From positions 1-61,633 of the forward strand of contig JAJDEA010000094.1 in the NCBI GenBank assembly GCA_029260035.1: 61,633 bases of DNA, read 5' to 3'. Source of the stretch: Phycisphaerae bacterium. GTDB taxonomy: Bacteria; Planctomycetota; Phycisphaerae; UBA1845. Shown in pieces: positions 19,434 to 30,341 of the stretch. The notes beneath the pieces are model-generated. The model made no database searches and was not told where the DNA came from. It saw only the letters and a list, made by a program, of their open reading frames with translations. The position numbers and the translations under genes are program-made. Numbering within the stretch: position 1 is the first letter of the stretch; each line of letters starts with the position of its first letter.

Positions 19434-19554
19434 GTCCTGGGCTGATCCTGTTTATAACTGAAGAAAGAACAGGGCCAAGATAGCGCACGAAGTCGATACT
19501 AGCAAATCGGAATCGATTTGGTGGTTTGTTGACAGAAAAGATACCATTGGTGAT

Positions 19555-20673
19555 ATGGTGACCATGACCGAGCAACCACCCGTAGCCGACTCCCAGCCTA
19601 CGAGCGCGGCCATCTGCGTCGATAGCGATGCCTTTGATCGGCTCGGCCGAGTCCTGCGACATCTGACGGTGGGTTTGGTCGATCAGGCGATTCCGCTACG
19701 ACTCGTGAGTTCTGACCCGCGAATCGAAAAACTCGCTCTTGGTCCTGTTCAGACGCTCCTCCACGAACCCATTTCCTGGCTCGGCAAGTCGCGTCGATTG
19801 AGCCAGATTGTGGATGGTATTTCATCCCAGCCACCTCTGGTTGTTCATGCGACTTCGGCTGGGACTTTCAGACTGGCACAACATCTCGCCGAAGTGTTTG
19901 AAGCTGAGTTGATCCTTCAGATATCTTCGATGGCCGACTGCGAAGCGCTCGCACGAATCCCGCAGGAGCGGATCGCAACGTTGCTCTCTTACAGCACGCC
20001 TCTTTCCGCCGTTCTGCAGGAACAACTGAAAATCGACAACAGCCGAATCGCCTTGATTCGCCCCGGCATCCTGGCGAGCAAGACAGCTACGACGTATTCG
20101 GATCCATCGCGAGAGGCCACCGTCATTTGCACTTCCGCACTCGAACGAAACGCCGGGATTGAAACGCTTATCGATGCCGTTCACAAGTTGAGCAAGCGCG
20201 GAATTTCGATGCTCTTGTTTTTCGTAGGCCGGGGTCGCCACGAAACGCCGCTTCGACGTGCGGTTCGGTCAGCCGGACTTTCCTCAACGATTACATTCGC
20301 CGATCCCATGGGTGACCCACTGGAGGCACTATGCGGCGCTGATGTTTTTGTCACACCCGGTGCTGAATCCGGATTCCGTGTTGATTCCTTGCACGCGATG
20401 GCTCAAGGCGTTGCTACCATTGGGGTCGAAAATCCTCTCTGCGACCACATTCGCAACGACGAAACGGCGATTGTATGCAAACCCGGGTCGAGCGACGAAC
20501 TCGCAAACGCACTCGCCAAACTTCTGACAGATCGAAATTACGCTCGGCAACTCGCAGGTCGAGCATGTGATTATGCACGGACCAATCATTCACTGGCTGG
20601 CATGGCAGAAAACACCGCGTCGCTTTATCGCAAGCTTGCACTTGTCCATAAGACTATTCCCATTTCACCTTGA
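19555..20673 (+). CDS. GT4-like glycosyltransferase (GT-B fold)
   Basis: A 372-residue sugar transferase. The C-terminal Rossmann domain is clear: an ICTSALERNAGIETLIDAV loop, FVGRGRHETPLRRAV, then DVFVTPGAESGFRVDSLHAMAQGVATI carrying the donor-binding E-x7-E-like region. The C-terminal helix has the usual ANALAKLLTDR pattern. The acceptor and sugar are unknown. It is divergent from ribF. The next gene begins a few bases after its stop, so they are probably co-transcribed. Starts at 19555 and 19564 are both possible, with a weak ribosome-binding site. Confidence 0.85.
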   Translation: MVTMTEQPPVADSQPTSAAICVDSDAFDRLGRVLRHLTVGLVDQAIPLRLVSSDPRIEKLALGPVQTLLHEPISWLGKSRRLSQIVDGISSQPPLVVHATSAGTFRLAQHLAEVFEAELILQISSMADCEALARIPQERIATLLSYSTPLSAVLQEQLKIDNSRIALIRPGILASKTATTYSDPSREATVICTSALERNAGIETLIDAVHKLSKRGISMLLFFVGRGRHETPLRRAVRSAGLSSTITFADPMGDPLEALCGADVFVTPGAESGFRVDSLHAMAQGVATIGVENPLCDHIRNDETAIVCKPGSSDELANALAKLLTDRNYARQLAGRACDYARTNHSLAGMAENTASLYRKLALVHKTIPISP

Positions 20674-20680
20674 GGCATTC

Positions 20681-23593
20681 TTGAATCAACCACTGAACGT
20701 GCTTGGCGCCGCCACTTCACAAGCTGCCCTTGAGGAAACACTCAAACGAGCAGTTTTGGGAGAGGTACGCTTTGATCGACTTGCGCGCACGATGTATTCA
20801 ACCGATGCCAGCATTTATGAAATCGTGCCGGCTGGCGTCGTATTCCCTCAGACAATCGACGACATCGTTGCGACAGTTCGAGCCTGCAAGAAACACGGCA
20901 CACCTATCGTTCCACGAGGGGCTGGAACCGGTCTAACCGGCGGCGCTTTAGGCGCTGGCGTGCAACTTGACCTCTCAAGACACATGCACCAAATCGGTCA
21001 TGTTGATCCTGTAAAACGAACCGTAGAGGTTGATCCTGGCGTCGTTTTGGACCATCTAAATACTCACCTCGCAGAATTTGGATTACACTTTGCGCCCGAT
21101 GTTGCAACGAGCAGCAGAGCAACCATCGGTGGCATGATCGCAAACAACTCTTGCGGCGCACATTCTGTGGTATTCGGAAGAACCGTTGACCATGTGGAAG
21201 CGCTTCAAGTCGTTCTCTCCGATGGCGAGTGCGTTACGTTTCAAAGCGCCAACAATTCGTCATCTAATTTAACGCAAAACTCGAATGCGCGTAGTGAGAA
21301 AATCGAAAACGGCCTGCGCGCCATTCGCGACCGTCACTTCGACGAAATTCAAAAACGCTTCCCAAAAATACTTCGGAGCAACGGGGGATATGGCCTTGAT
21401 CGGCTCGGCGCGCCGAGCGATGGCGCCAATCCGATTCAAATACTCTGCGGTAGCGAGGGTACGCTCGGGATTGTTGTGCGTGCAACGCTGAAACTGCTCC
21501 CTTTGCCGAAGGCGAAAGCTCTGGCCGTGCTCCATTTTCGTGAACTCCTGCCGTCACTGCGAGCAACAGTTCCCATACTTCAGCACAACCCCTCCGCTGT
21601 CGAGCTTGTAGATGAAGACATAATCAAGAACGGACTAGCCAACGCCAAGATCGGCAAGCGGTGCGATTTCCTGCAAGGCAAACCGGCTGCGATCCTAATC
21701 GTGGAATTCCTGGGCGACTGCAATGCAGACGTAAGCAAGAGTGTCGAGAATCTTGCATGTGAATCGCAACAATATGAATCCTGTTATGCCGCAACGCAAG
21801 TTGTCGAGTTGGATCGTCAGACCGACGTCTGGAACCTCCGGAAAGCAGGCCTGGGGCTGCTCATGTCAAAACCGGGCGATCACCAGCCTCAAGCGTTTGT
21901 CGAAGACACCGCCGTGCCACCTGACCGATTGGCAGAGTACATAAAACAATTACAGGATATTCTGGCGCACGAAGGCATCACCGCCAATTATTATGCGCAC
22001 GCCAGCGTTGGTTGTTTGCATGTTCGTCCCGCTATAAACCTGAAGCAACAAGATGATATCCAGTGTATGCACCGCATTGCTGGTGCGGTCAGCGATCTGG
22101 CAGTCGAATTTGGAGGAGCGATGACCGGCGAACATGGCGACGGCCTTGTTCGATCGTGTTGGGCGGAGAAAATGTTTGGCAATAGGATTCTTGGTGCATT
22201 CCGGGAAGTCAAATCGCTTTTCGATCCCGACAATCTCCTCAACCCCAATAAAATCGTTGGTGCTCCGTCCATGACTGACAATCTTCGATGGGGAAGCGAT
22301 TTCGTGCTGCGAGATGAAAAGGCGACCCTTGACTTCTCCAGCCACGGCGGAGTCGCCGGCCTTGCGGGCATGTGTAGCGGCGTCGGACAATGCAGGCAGA
22401 CGCAAACAGCCACAATGTGCCCATCCTACATGGCCACGCTCGATGAAACGCACACAACACGCGCTCGTGCCAACGCTTTGCGAGTGGCTCTTTCCAACCG
22501 TGGACTGCTCGACGGACTCAGCGACCCAGCTCTGGCAGAAGTCATGGACCTTTGTATTTCGTGCAAGGCGTGTAAATCGGAATGCCCAACGGGCGTCGAT
22601 ATGGCGCAAATCAAGGCGGAATATTTGTTTCGCAAGAACCTCGAAGACGGGGTCATGCCGCGTTCGCGTTTAATTGCCGACATGTCCAAACACGCACGAA
22701 GAGCCAGTTGGTTTCCAAGACTGGCCAACATGCTAGGCAGATCGAATCTCGTGCGGTCGCGGCTCGAATCGCGTTTCGGCCTGGATCGTCGCTTCCCCCT
22801 GCCGAGGTTCGCATCCAGAACATTTCGTTCCTGGTTTCGACGATACGCGAGACAATCAAAAGGAAAAACATATCCTCGCGGCCTCATCGTTTATTTCGTA
22901 GACACATGGACCAATTACTTCGCGCCCGAAGTTGGCCGAGCGGCGGTGACGCTCCTGGCTAGGCTTGGGTACGACGTTCGTTGTCCTGAGACGCTTTGTT
23001 GCGGCAGGCCCGCCATCAGCAAAGGGCTGCTTTCGGAAGCTGCTCAAATGGCAGAGGCAAACGTACTCAAGTTGGGTCGATTCGCACGCGCGGGAGTACC
23101 GATCGTCGGTACCGAGCCTAGCTGCATCTTGAGTTTTGTCGATGAATATCCACAACTTGTACGCAACCGCGCCGCCAGGCGCCTGGCAGGCCATGTGGAA
23201 ACGATCGAGACATTTCTAGCCAAAGTTCTTTACGACGAGCCGACGGCTCTCGAACCGCTCCAAGACGGCGGCTCCGTGCTCTATCATGGGCATTGCCACC
23301 AAAAGGCCGAAATCGGAACGGATGACGCGAACGAATTGTTGGCAAGGTTTTGGCCTGGACAATCTCGCGAAATAGACAGCGGATGTTGCGGCATGGCGGG
23401 ATCGTTTGGCCATGAAAAGGAACATTACGACATAGCGAAGGCGATCGGTGAACAACGCTTATTCCCCTCCATTCGCGAGTGCGATGGCGACCAGATAGCG
23501 ATATCGGGATTTAGTTGCCGAGAGCAAATTGACCATCACACCGGCGCTACGCCAAAGCATCTCGTCGAATTGTTGGCGGAAAGACTCGCGTAA
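20681..23593 (+). CDS. FAD-linked oxidase with fused Fe-S domain (GlcD-GlcF / YdiJ-like)
   Basis: A roughly 970-residue fusion. The N-terminal half is an FAD_binding_4 flavoprotein (PRGAGTGLTGGALGAG near residue 78, TIGGMIANNSCG, and a C-terminal FAD-oxidase domain with GEHGDG). The second half has 4Fe-4S motifs (CISCKACKSECPTG near 625) and two CCG domains (LCCGRPA near 770, SGCCGMAGSFGHE near 900). Such fusions oxidise D-2-hydroxy acids such as glycolate, D-lactate or D-2-hydroxyglutarate and pass electrons to the respiratory chain. The substrate cannot be told here. I chose the TTG at 20681, with GAGG upstream, because a longer version would overlap the glycosyltransferase gene by over 100 bases. 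Confidence 0.9.
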   Translation: MNQPLNVLGAATSQAALEETLKRAVLGEVRFDRLARTMYSTDASIYEIVPAGVVFPQTIDDIVATVRACKKHGTPIVPRGAGTGLTGGALGAGVQLDLSRHMHQIGHVDPVKRTVEVDPGVVLDHLNTHLAEFGLHFAPDVATSSRATIGGMIANNSCGAHSVVFGRTVDHVEALQVVLSDGECVTFQSANNSSSNLTQNSNARSEKIENGLRAIRDRHFDEIQKRFPKILRSNGGYGLDRLGAPSDGANPIQILCGSEGTLGIVVRATLKLLPLPKAKALAVLHFRELLPSLRATVPILQHNPSAVELVDEDIIKNGLANAKIGKRCDFLQGKPAAILIVEFLGDCNADVSKSVENLACESQQYESCYAATQVVELDRQTDVWNLRKAGLGLLMSKPGDHQPQAFVEDTAVPPDRLAEYIKQLQDILAHEGITANYYAHASVGCLHVRPAINLKQQDDIQCMHRIAGAVSDLAVEFGGAMTGEHGDGLVRSCWAEKMFGNRILGAFREVKSLFDPDNLLNPNKIVGAPSMTDNLRWGSDFVLRDEKATLDFSSHGGVAGLAGMCSGVGQCRQTQTATMCPSYMATLDETHTTRARANALRVALSNRGLLDGLSDPALAEVMDLCISCKACKSECPTGVDMAQIKAEYLFRKNLEDGVMPRSRLIADMSKHARRASWFPRLANMLGRSNLVRSRLESRFGLDRRFPLPRFASRTFRSWFRRYARQSKGKTYPRGLIVYFVDTWTNYFAPEVGRAAVTLLARLGYDVRCPETLCCGRPAISKGLLSEAAQMAEANVLKLGRFARAGVPIVGTEPSCILSFVDEYPQLVRNRAARRLAGHVETIETFLAKVLYDEPTALEPLQDGGSVLYHGHCHQKAEIGTDDANELLARFWPGQSREIDSGCCGMAGSFGHEKEHYDIAKAIGEQRLFPSIRECDGDQIAISGFSCREQIDHHTGATPKHLVELLAERLA

Positions 23594-23712
23594 CAGACCC
23601 TTTTCGTGCCAACTTATGGCACTACGCGGAAACTCGCGGGTTGTGGTGGCCTTCGATAGCGATTATCATTATATCATTGCGAGGCGTGTTTCTGCTGTGA
23701 GGAGTAATTGCT

Positions 23713-24315
23713 GTGAAAAGAGAGTCGTTGATCGTATTGAAAATTGGCCTTGTTTCGATGTTCCCTCTTCTTAACGGTTGCTTACAGCGGAACTTCGACC
23801 TGGAGAAGGTCAAGGAGATGATCCCCGAGCCTTCGCCGGAACTTGAGAAACTCAACATGCTGGTTGGAAATTGGGAAACGTCCGGCCGGGTAAAGATGTT
23901 GGGCTTGCAGGAGCCGCTTATCACGAAAGGAACAAGCGAGGCGATATGGGAGTGTGACGGGAGATTTCTAACGGATCGAAGTCATTTCGAACTGGGCGAA
24001 CTCGGGCCCATGTCGGGCATGAGCATTTGGACCTGGGACACAAAGCACCGAAAATATCGTATGTGGTGGTTTGACGGATTCGGCGAAACCGCCAAAGGAT
24101 TTGCAACCTTTGACGAAGCGTCGCAAACATGGCACATCAAGACGCGCGGAAGAAACGGCTGGTGCAGCGTCATAAGCAAAGGCACGATCCATCGCGTCGA
24201 TGAAAACACGCTGGCCTGGACCTGGAAACAATGGGACGGCTGGCACCTCTTCAAAATCGGCGACATGAGCGGAACAAGCACACGCGTCACCATTCGTTCA
24301 ACCCTGGTCGATTGA
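23713..24315 (+). CDS. DUF1579-family predicted lipoprotein
   Basis: A 200-residue exported protein. A short hydrophobic segment ends in PLLNGC, a plausible lipobox. The mature part matches the DUF1579 pattern: EKLNMLVGNWETSGRV near the start, then WECDGRFLTDRSH and a beta-barrel-like run of aromatic strands (WDTKHRKYRMWWFDGFG). The molecular function of the family is not established. The GTG at 23713 is chosen because GAGGAG lies eight bases upstream. It is monocistronic as far as can be seen. Confidence 0.85.
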   Translation: MKRESLIVLKIGLVSMFPLLNGCLQRNFDLEKVKEMIPEPSPELEKLNMLVGNWETSGRVKMLGLQEPLITKGTSEAIWECDGRFLTDRSHFELGELGPMSGMSIWTWDTKHRKYRMWWFDGFGETAKGFATFDEASQTWHIKTRGRNGWCSVISKGTIHRVDENTLAWTWKQWDGWHLFKIGDMSGTSTRVTIRSTLVD

Positions 24316-24397
24316 TTCGCTAACATACTTTGTACGACTGCCGTTTCTTGGTAATTCCTTACGCCGACCGTAATTGTTCACACCGCCGATAGCAGCT

Positions 24398-25258
24398 ATG
24401 ATTCAAACCATGATGCTGCGCTTGAACAACGTGACTAAGGTATTTGGCAATCGGACAGCCGTTGACGCACTGTCCCTTGAAATTCGTCGCGGCGAAGTGT
24501 TTGGCTTACTTGGCCCAAATGGCGCGGGCAAGACAACAACTGTCAATCTAGCGGTCGGCTTGCTTGCGCCGGACAGCGGCGCGATCGAGATCGACGGCAC
24601 TGAAGCACCAACTACCTCCATTGCCCGCAAAAAAATCGGCGTCGCACCTCAGGCACTCGCCCTCTACGATGATCTTTCGGGGCGAGAAAACGTTCTTTTT
24701 TTCGGCCAGCTACATGGCCTTAAGAAATCTGAGCTAAAGGATAGAGCCGCGTGGGCCATCGATTTTGTGGGACTAACCGACCGCGCCCGAGATCGTGCGA
24801 AAACGTATTCTGGAGGTATGAAGCGGCGTTTGAATCTGGCGATCGCAATCGTACACGCCCCCCCCCTGCTTCTGTTGGACGAGCCGACTGTCGGTGTCGA
24901 TCCGCAGTCGCGCAATGCAATTTTCGAGAACATTCAAGAACTCAAGGAACGCGGAACGTCGATCATTTATACAACGCATTATATGGAGGAGGCGGAGCGA
25001 TTATGCGATCGTGTTGGCATCCTCGACCAAGGCAGGCTGCTCGCCCTTGATACAGTCGAGAACCTCATCAATAAGCATGGTGGAAAGTGCATCGCTCGAG
25101 CGACCACCCGGCAGAAAACGATACGCATCGAGACGGATGATCCGTTGGCTGCACTTGCAAGTATTCAGGAGAAAGAAGCGTTCACGAGTTTCCACCTTGA
25201 CCAGCCAAACCTCGAAGCTGTTTTCCTTCACCTGACCGGGCGAAGCTTGCGAGATTAG
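24398..25258 (+). CDS. ABC transporter ATP-binding protein (ABC-2 exporter type)
   Basis: A roughly 286-residue ATPase of an ABC-2 export system. Walker A is GPNGAGKTT, the signature is YSGGMKRRLN, and Walker B is LLLLDEPTVGVDP. The switch His lies in YTTHYMEEAERLCDR. The C-terminal extension (LDQPNLEAVFLHLTGRSLRD) is usual for DrrA/NatA-like subunits. No permease follows: the next 230 bp are non-coding or doubtful, then comes tRNA-Lys. Its membrane partner must be elsewhere. Alternative starts are the TTG at 24374 and an ATG at 24410. Confidence 0.93.
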   Translation: MIQTMMLRLNNVTKVFGNRTAVDALSLEIRRGEVFGLLGPNGAGKTTTVNLAVGLLAPDSGAIEIDGTEAPTTSIARKKIGVAPQALALYDDLSGRENVLFFGQLHGLKKSELKDRAAWAIDFVGLTDRARDRAKTYSGGMKRRLNLAIAIVHAPPLLLLDEPTVGVDPQSRNAIFENIQELKERGTSIIYTTHYMEEAERLCDRVGILDQGRLLALDTVENLINKHGGKCIARATTRQKTIRIETDDPLAALASIQEKEAFTSFHLDQPNLEAVFLHLTGRSLRD

Positions 25259-25490
25259 CGCAAGCTCTGTTTAACTGTCGCATTCGATTGCATGTTTCTT
25301 CTCAGCAGGTTCGCTATTCGCCGCAACACTTGATCGCTGGTGGCTATAAGGGCTGCATCGGGGGTGATCCGACGGCGTTCGAGCATCCTTATTCCACTTA
25401 TCCGCCAACCGAAAAGGAAACAGGAGCCGTTCTTGACAGGCTCGCCGTCTTGACGGACACGCCACTCGATGATTGAATAGGCGAAACCAA

Positions 25491-27020
<1,530 letters not shown>

Positions 27021-27026
27021 CGTTGC

Positions 27027-27239
27027 CTACTTTCGTTTAGTGCGAAATTCTACTCCGAGTACGGCAGCTAATTTCGAGGCTGTCGCAAGTGTGACATCTC
27101 GTTCGCCACCACAAAAACGGTGTACGATCGCGTAGCTGATTCCTGCTCGCCTCGCCAACTCGAATCGGGATAGGCCGCTTTCAGCAAATGCCGCCCGCAG
27201 CTGGGCACCAAGGTCGGTCTTTACTCGTTTCTTGCTCAT
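27027..27239 (-). CDS. Cro/CI-type helix-turn-helix repressor
   Basis: A 70-residue protein that is essentially one XRE-type HTH. The pattern is GAQLRAAFAESGLSRFELARRAGISYAIVHRFCGGERDVTLATASKLAAVLGVEF. The stop is only seven bases before the integrase start, so the two form one unit. It probably controls integrase and its own promoter. The ATG at 27239 lies so close to a strong -10 box that the transcript would be leaderless or nearly so. Confidence 0.9.
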   Translation of the reverse strand: MSKKRVKTDLGAQLRAAFAESGLSRFELARRAGISYAIVHRFCGGERDVTLATASKLAAVLGVEFRTKRK

Positions 27240-27246
27240 ATCCTCA

Positions 27247-27275
27247 ATAATATCACACTAGCCATGGTATGTCAA
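27247..27275 (-). promoter_or_regulatory. Sigma-70-type promoter of the repressor-integrase unit
   Basis: On the minus strand TTGACA (27270-27275) is separated by exactly 17 bp from TATTAT (27247-27252). The start codon is seven bases after the -10 box, with GAGG in between, so transcription would start at or next to the ATG. Confidence 0.75.
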
Positions 27276-27592
27276 AAAGGATATCATCGTCGAATCTCTA
27301 GACATTGCACGGAGAAAGTTCCACTCTCGCGGATATCCGCTCGAAGCGCATCCTCGACAACAGATTCATTAGCGGTTCGATCATTTTACAGCCTCAAGTA
27401 AAAGTCTCATTTCTGTCGGAAAATGTGCGCGCTTGTGATACGGTCAGGGGTTTCAACAACTCACAAGATATCTCCCCCTACCCATCTTAACACTATGCCG
27501 CATCATCGTCGCATCGCTCCTGTCATCCGTTCGTCGCTAACTTGGTCAACTCCTAGAGAGAGTATTTTGACCTTCTTGGCCATACTGACCAA
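27276..27592. other. Intergenic region after the primase gene
   Basis: About 320 bp with no convincing gene. It contains the upstream side of the repressor promoter and the downstream region of the primase gene. Short direct repeats of TTGGTCA at 9-bp spacing begin near 27541 and continue into the primase 3' coding end, where they encode DQ-rich residues. Confidence 0.4.
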
Positions 27593-29530
27593 CTATGCTT
27601 GGTCAACTTGGTCAGTTTGGTCAGCTTGGACCCCGACACCCTTGACCAACTTCGCAAGCGACCAGTACCAGACCTTCCGTTCATCACCGTCCAGCTTCAT
27701 CATTCGGCACACGATACCGCAACGGTCTTTTGCTCTTCGCACCGTCTTGTCAGCATAGCCTTTAACGTCTGCCGCTCCATGCACATCAGACGCACGCACT
27801 GGCCCATTCGATACCAACCTGCACAACCACTCGCCTACCTCGTCGATCGTCTTGTGCGACCTCTCTGGCCGTTGTGGCGTGAGTATGTCGTCAGCCGTCT
27901 TATCAACCGTGTCACCCCATTCGAGGCGATAGCCGTTGCCTATGCGAAAGCACAACGTGTCCGGCTGCCGTGCGATGTTCATCTTCACACAGGCCCAGAG
28001 TCGTTGCTCCTTAGTCTCATCATCGGGGTCAGGTGCAACCACGAAACACGCTCTCGATGCACCTACCCAAGCAACCGAACCGGCTACCCGGTGTATCGCT
28101 TTGTCGCCGCTCTTTTTGTTCAGGTGTCGAACAGCGACGATTGCCAGGTTGTACCGCTCAGCCAGCCTTGAGAGTTGTGTTGTGATCGCCCTCGTTTCTG
28201 TCGCGTTGTTGGTGTCGCTTGTGCCAACAAAGCAATCCAACGTGTCGATGACTACCATTTTCACGTCGCCGATTTCTTTGATAATGTCCTCAAGGTATCT
28301 ACAATCACCTTCAAGATTGAAGTTGTCCGGGTACTCCGCATCATGCTTGCGTTGGATTCCATCAAGCAGGTGAAACTTGCCATTGTTCGTGTATCCACTG
28401 CCTCGCATGCGCTTCTTAATAGTCCTTGCAACATCATCTTCGCCCGCAAGATAAATGCAGCTCGCAGGCTCGGTCGATATAGTTGTGCCCGGCATCGGTT
28501 TTCCGCTGCAAATATGCGCAGCCAATGAAACGCAAGCGTAAGATTTGCCGTAGCCTGGGTCGCCCGTGACCATCGTTAGCATCCCAAGCGGAATCATGCC
28601 ATCCCAAAGCCATTCGACATCTTGCTCTTCAACGTCATCGATGCAGGTGAGCACCGCATAGGGCTTGAATTCATCGTTCGGCTCGGGCTTGACTTGTCGA
28701 GTGCTTGACATTGACTTTCCGTTTCGGACAGTCAATGCCGCCCTAACGTCCGCCTCTTCCGCCAGCCCGATCAGCAGGTCCGGAACATCGCAATTGTCGC
28801 CTTGCTTTGAAATATAGTCGCTAACGTCCTGCTTTTCGGTCAAGCCCTGAAGCTCGACCACCTTGACGGCAGACGCGATGCCCGACAGCGAACGTGCCAC
28901 TTGCTCGGCATGCTTTCGTCCAGCGCCATCATGGTCCGGCAGAATGCAAACCTTGCAACCTCGCAGGTGTCGGTTGTATTCGTCCCGCCATTTTCCCGCA
29001 CCGCCGATATTGGTCGTCGCGACAAGCTCTAGCTGCACCAATAGATCGGCATCTTTTTCGCCTTCAACGACGAATACCCACTCGTTCGGGTCGGCTTTGA
29101 TTAGTTCGGGCAAGCGATACAGCACATCACGCGCGTTGCCCATCTTCCAACTCCATCCACCGAACCCATCCGGCTTGCGTTGACTCCAAGTCTTGCCGGC
29201 GTATCGAATCTTTTGGCGAAGCAGCTTGCCGCTCTCGTCGCAGTAATCGTAAATCGTCTCGATAGTCTTTGTTGGCTTGATACCGTTCTTTCCCTCTCGC
29301 GAAAACAGGTCGCTTTTCTTCATACCTATCGCGTCGCATATCGAATCAATCTTGCAACCCGCATGGCAGTAAAGTAGTGCGCTACCATCATCGCCAACGC
29401 TGACAGACAACGACGGATTCTTGTCATCATGCGCAGGGCATCGCGCATCCCAGCCGCTACCTGTCGGCATTACTGCTTCCAGCTTAGCCAAGATGCCGGC
29501 GACGTGGCCATTGCCCGTCGTTGCAGTCAC
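27593..29530 (-). CDS. Primase-helicase (CHC2 zinc finger, TOPRIM, RepA-like ATPase)
   Basis: A 645-residue replication protein. The N-terminal zinc finger reads CPAHDDKNPSLSV and YCHAGC. The TOPRIM-like part has VVEGEKDADLL and ILPDHDGAG. The C-terminal RecA-fold ATPase has GDPGYGKSY (Walker A) and a Walker B near KMVVIDTLDCF, then RLAERYNLAIVAVRHLNKK. A HTH-like tail follows. It should let the element prime and unwind its own DNA after excision. The GTG start overlaps the stop of the small upstream ORF (GTGA). The 3' end encodes a short DQ-rich repeat. Confidence 0.92.
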   Translation of the reverse strand: MTATTGNGHVAGILAKLEAVMPTGSGWDARCPAHDDKNPSLSVSVGDDGSALLYCHAGCKIDSICDAIGMKKSDLFSREGKNGIKPTKTIETIYDYCDESGKLLRQKIRYAGKTWSQRKPDGFGGWSWKMGNARDVLYRLPELIKADPNEWVFVVEGEKDADLLVQLELVATTNIGGAGKWRDEYNRHLRGCKVCILPDHDGAGRKHAEQVARSLSGIASAVKVVELQGLTEKQDVSDYISKQGDNCDVPDLLIGLAEEADVRAALTVRNGKSMSSTRQVKPEPNDEFKPYAVLTCIDDVEEQDVEWLWDGMIPLGMLTMVTGDPGYGKSYACVSLAAHICSGKPMPGTTISTEPASCIYLAGEDDVARTIKKRMRGSGYTNNGKFHLLDGIQRKHDAEYPDNFNLEGDCRYLEDIIKEIGDVKMVVIDTLDCFVGTSDTNNATETRAITTQLSRLAERYNLAIVAVRHLNKKSGDKAIHRVAGSVAWVGASRACFVVAPDPDDETKEQRLWACVKMNIARQPDTLCFRIGNGYRLEWGDTVDKTADDILTPQRPERSHKTIDEVGEWLCRLVSNGPVRASDVHGAADVKGYADKTVRRAKDRCGIVCRMMKLDGDERKVWYWSLAKLVKGVGVQADQTDQVDQA

Positions 29531-29721
29531 GTTGATTGCTCGCTTCTTTTAGAGATTCCGTAAAGTGTCATATTTATTGCACTTATGCTCATGGGTTTGG
29601 CAAGAATCCCACATGGGGCACGCTTGCTTTCCCGACTTTGCATTTTCCATCTTTTTCGTTTGTCGCTGGATTCCGATTTTCTTCGACTTATTGGTGACAT
29701 TTTTGCAATGTGTAAAGTCAT
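29527..29721 (-). CDS. Small basic protein tiled between AlpA and primase genes
   Basis: A 64-residue, Arg/Lys/Ser-rich product with no recognised domain. Evidence is positional: its ATG overlaps the AlpA-like stop (ATGA) and its stop overlaps the primase GTG (GTGA). A competing minus-strand frame ending at 29549 encodes a short peptide with CPMWDSCQTHEHKC, which looks like a zinc-binding knot and could be the real product instead. I cannot decide between the two. Confidence 0.35.
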   Translation of the reverse strand: MTLHIAKMSPISRRKSESSDKRKRWKMQSRESKRAPCGILAKPMSISAINMTLYGISKRSEQST

Positions 29722-29966
29722 TTATTAGCACCCACTCTCGCGTTGTTACTCGCGCGATCTGCGAGCCAGCCGCGCAGTGCGTCTGTCGGATAGATAATCG
29801 CACGACCTATTCGCACATGTGGGATTTCGCCCCGGTTGGTGATCGACCATAGCAGCCGCTCACCAATCCCGAGCGCGCGAGCTGCTTCACGGGGTCGTAA
29901 TGCAAGACGGTCATGGCGGAAGCCTTCGGTCAATGCGACCGGAATCTCAGTCGAGTTGTTTTTCAT
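29718..29966 (-). CDS. AlpA/excisionase-like DNA-binding protein 1
   Basis: An 82-residue MerR-fold helix-turn-helix protein. The core LALRPREAARALGIGERLLWSITNRGEIPHVRIGRAIIYPTDALRGWLA is the standard AlpA/Xis layout: HTH, then a wing with VRIGR and a final helix. Such proteins direct excision or activate integrase. The ATG at 29966 has AGAGG upstream and overlaps the stop of the second AlpA-like gene (ATGA). Confidence 0.88.
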   Translation of the reverse strand: MKNNSTEIPVALTEGFRHDRLALRPREAARALGIGERLLWSITNRGEIPHVRIGRAIIYPTDALRGWLADRASNNARVGANK

Positions 29967-30199
29967 TGCGACGCCTCTTTCGATTCCCATCGATCGCGTG
30001 ACGGGCAACCGGCCTGAAGCCATGCGAGCAGCTCATCCCGCCGCCAGCGAACGGAGCGTCCAAGCCTTACCGGCATCGGTATCCGCCCACTGGAATGCAG
30101 CGTCCATAAGTGTCGTTCGGAAATACCGAGCAGCCGAGCCGTTGCCTTGGCAGGCAAAGCCCAGCGCTCCCGCGCGTCGTCTTGAAGTATTGTGTTCAT
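29963..30199 (-). CDS. AlpA/excisionase-like DNA-binding protein 2
   Basis: A 78-residue relative of the neighbouring AlpA-like protein (LPAKATARLLGISERHLWTLHSSGRIPMPVRLGRSVRWRRDELLAWLQ). Two such proteins in a row imply two functions, for example one regulator and one directionality factor. The ATG at 30199 begins just before the HTH; an upstream extension to 30391 is open but rich in unlikely residues. Confidence 0.88.
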   Translation of the reverse strand: MNTILQDDARERWALPAKATARLLGISERHLWTLHSSGRIPMPVRLGRSVRWRRDELLAWLQAGCPSRDRWESKEASQ

Positions 30200-30341
30200 G
30201 GCCGCAATCTTACGCGCGGCTATCGGCTGGAAACTCAGTTTCCATTTACAGTAGGCGCGGAAATAGCACATTGGTCTAAATAAATAGAGTCTAGGCACTT
30301 TGATTTTTATTCGTGGAAACTTTGAGGAAACTCTGGCGCCG

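Noticed and set aside
27541..27640. Iteron-like TTGGTCA repeats at 9-bp spacing, possible replication origin
   Set aside because: Most copies are inside the primase coding end, where they encode a DQ repeat, so they are explained by protein sequence. No AT-rich unwinding region is adjacent.
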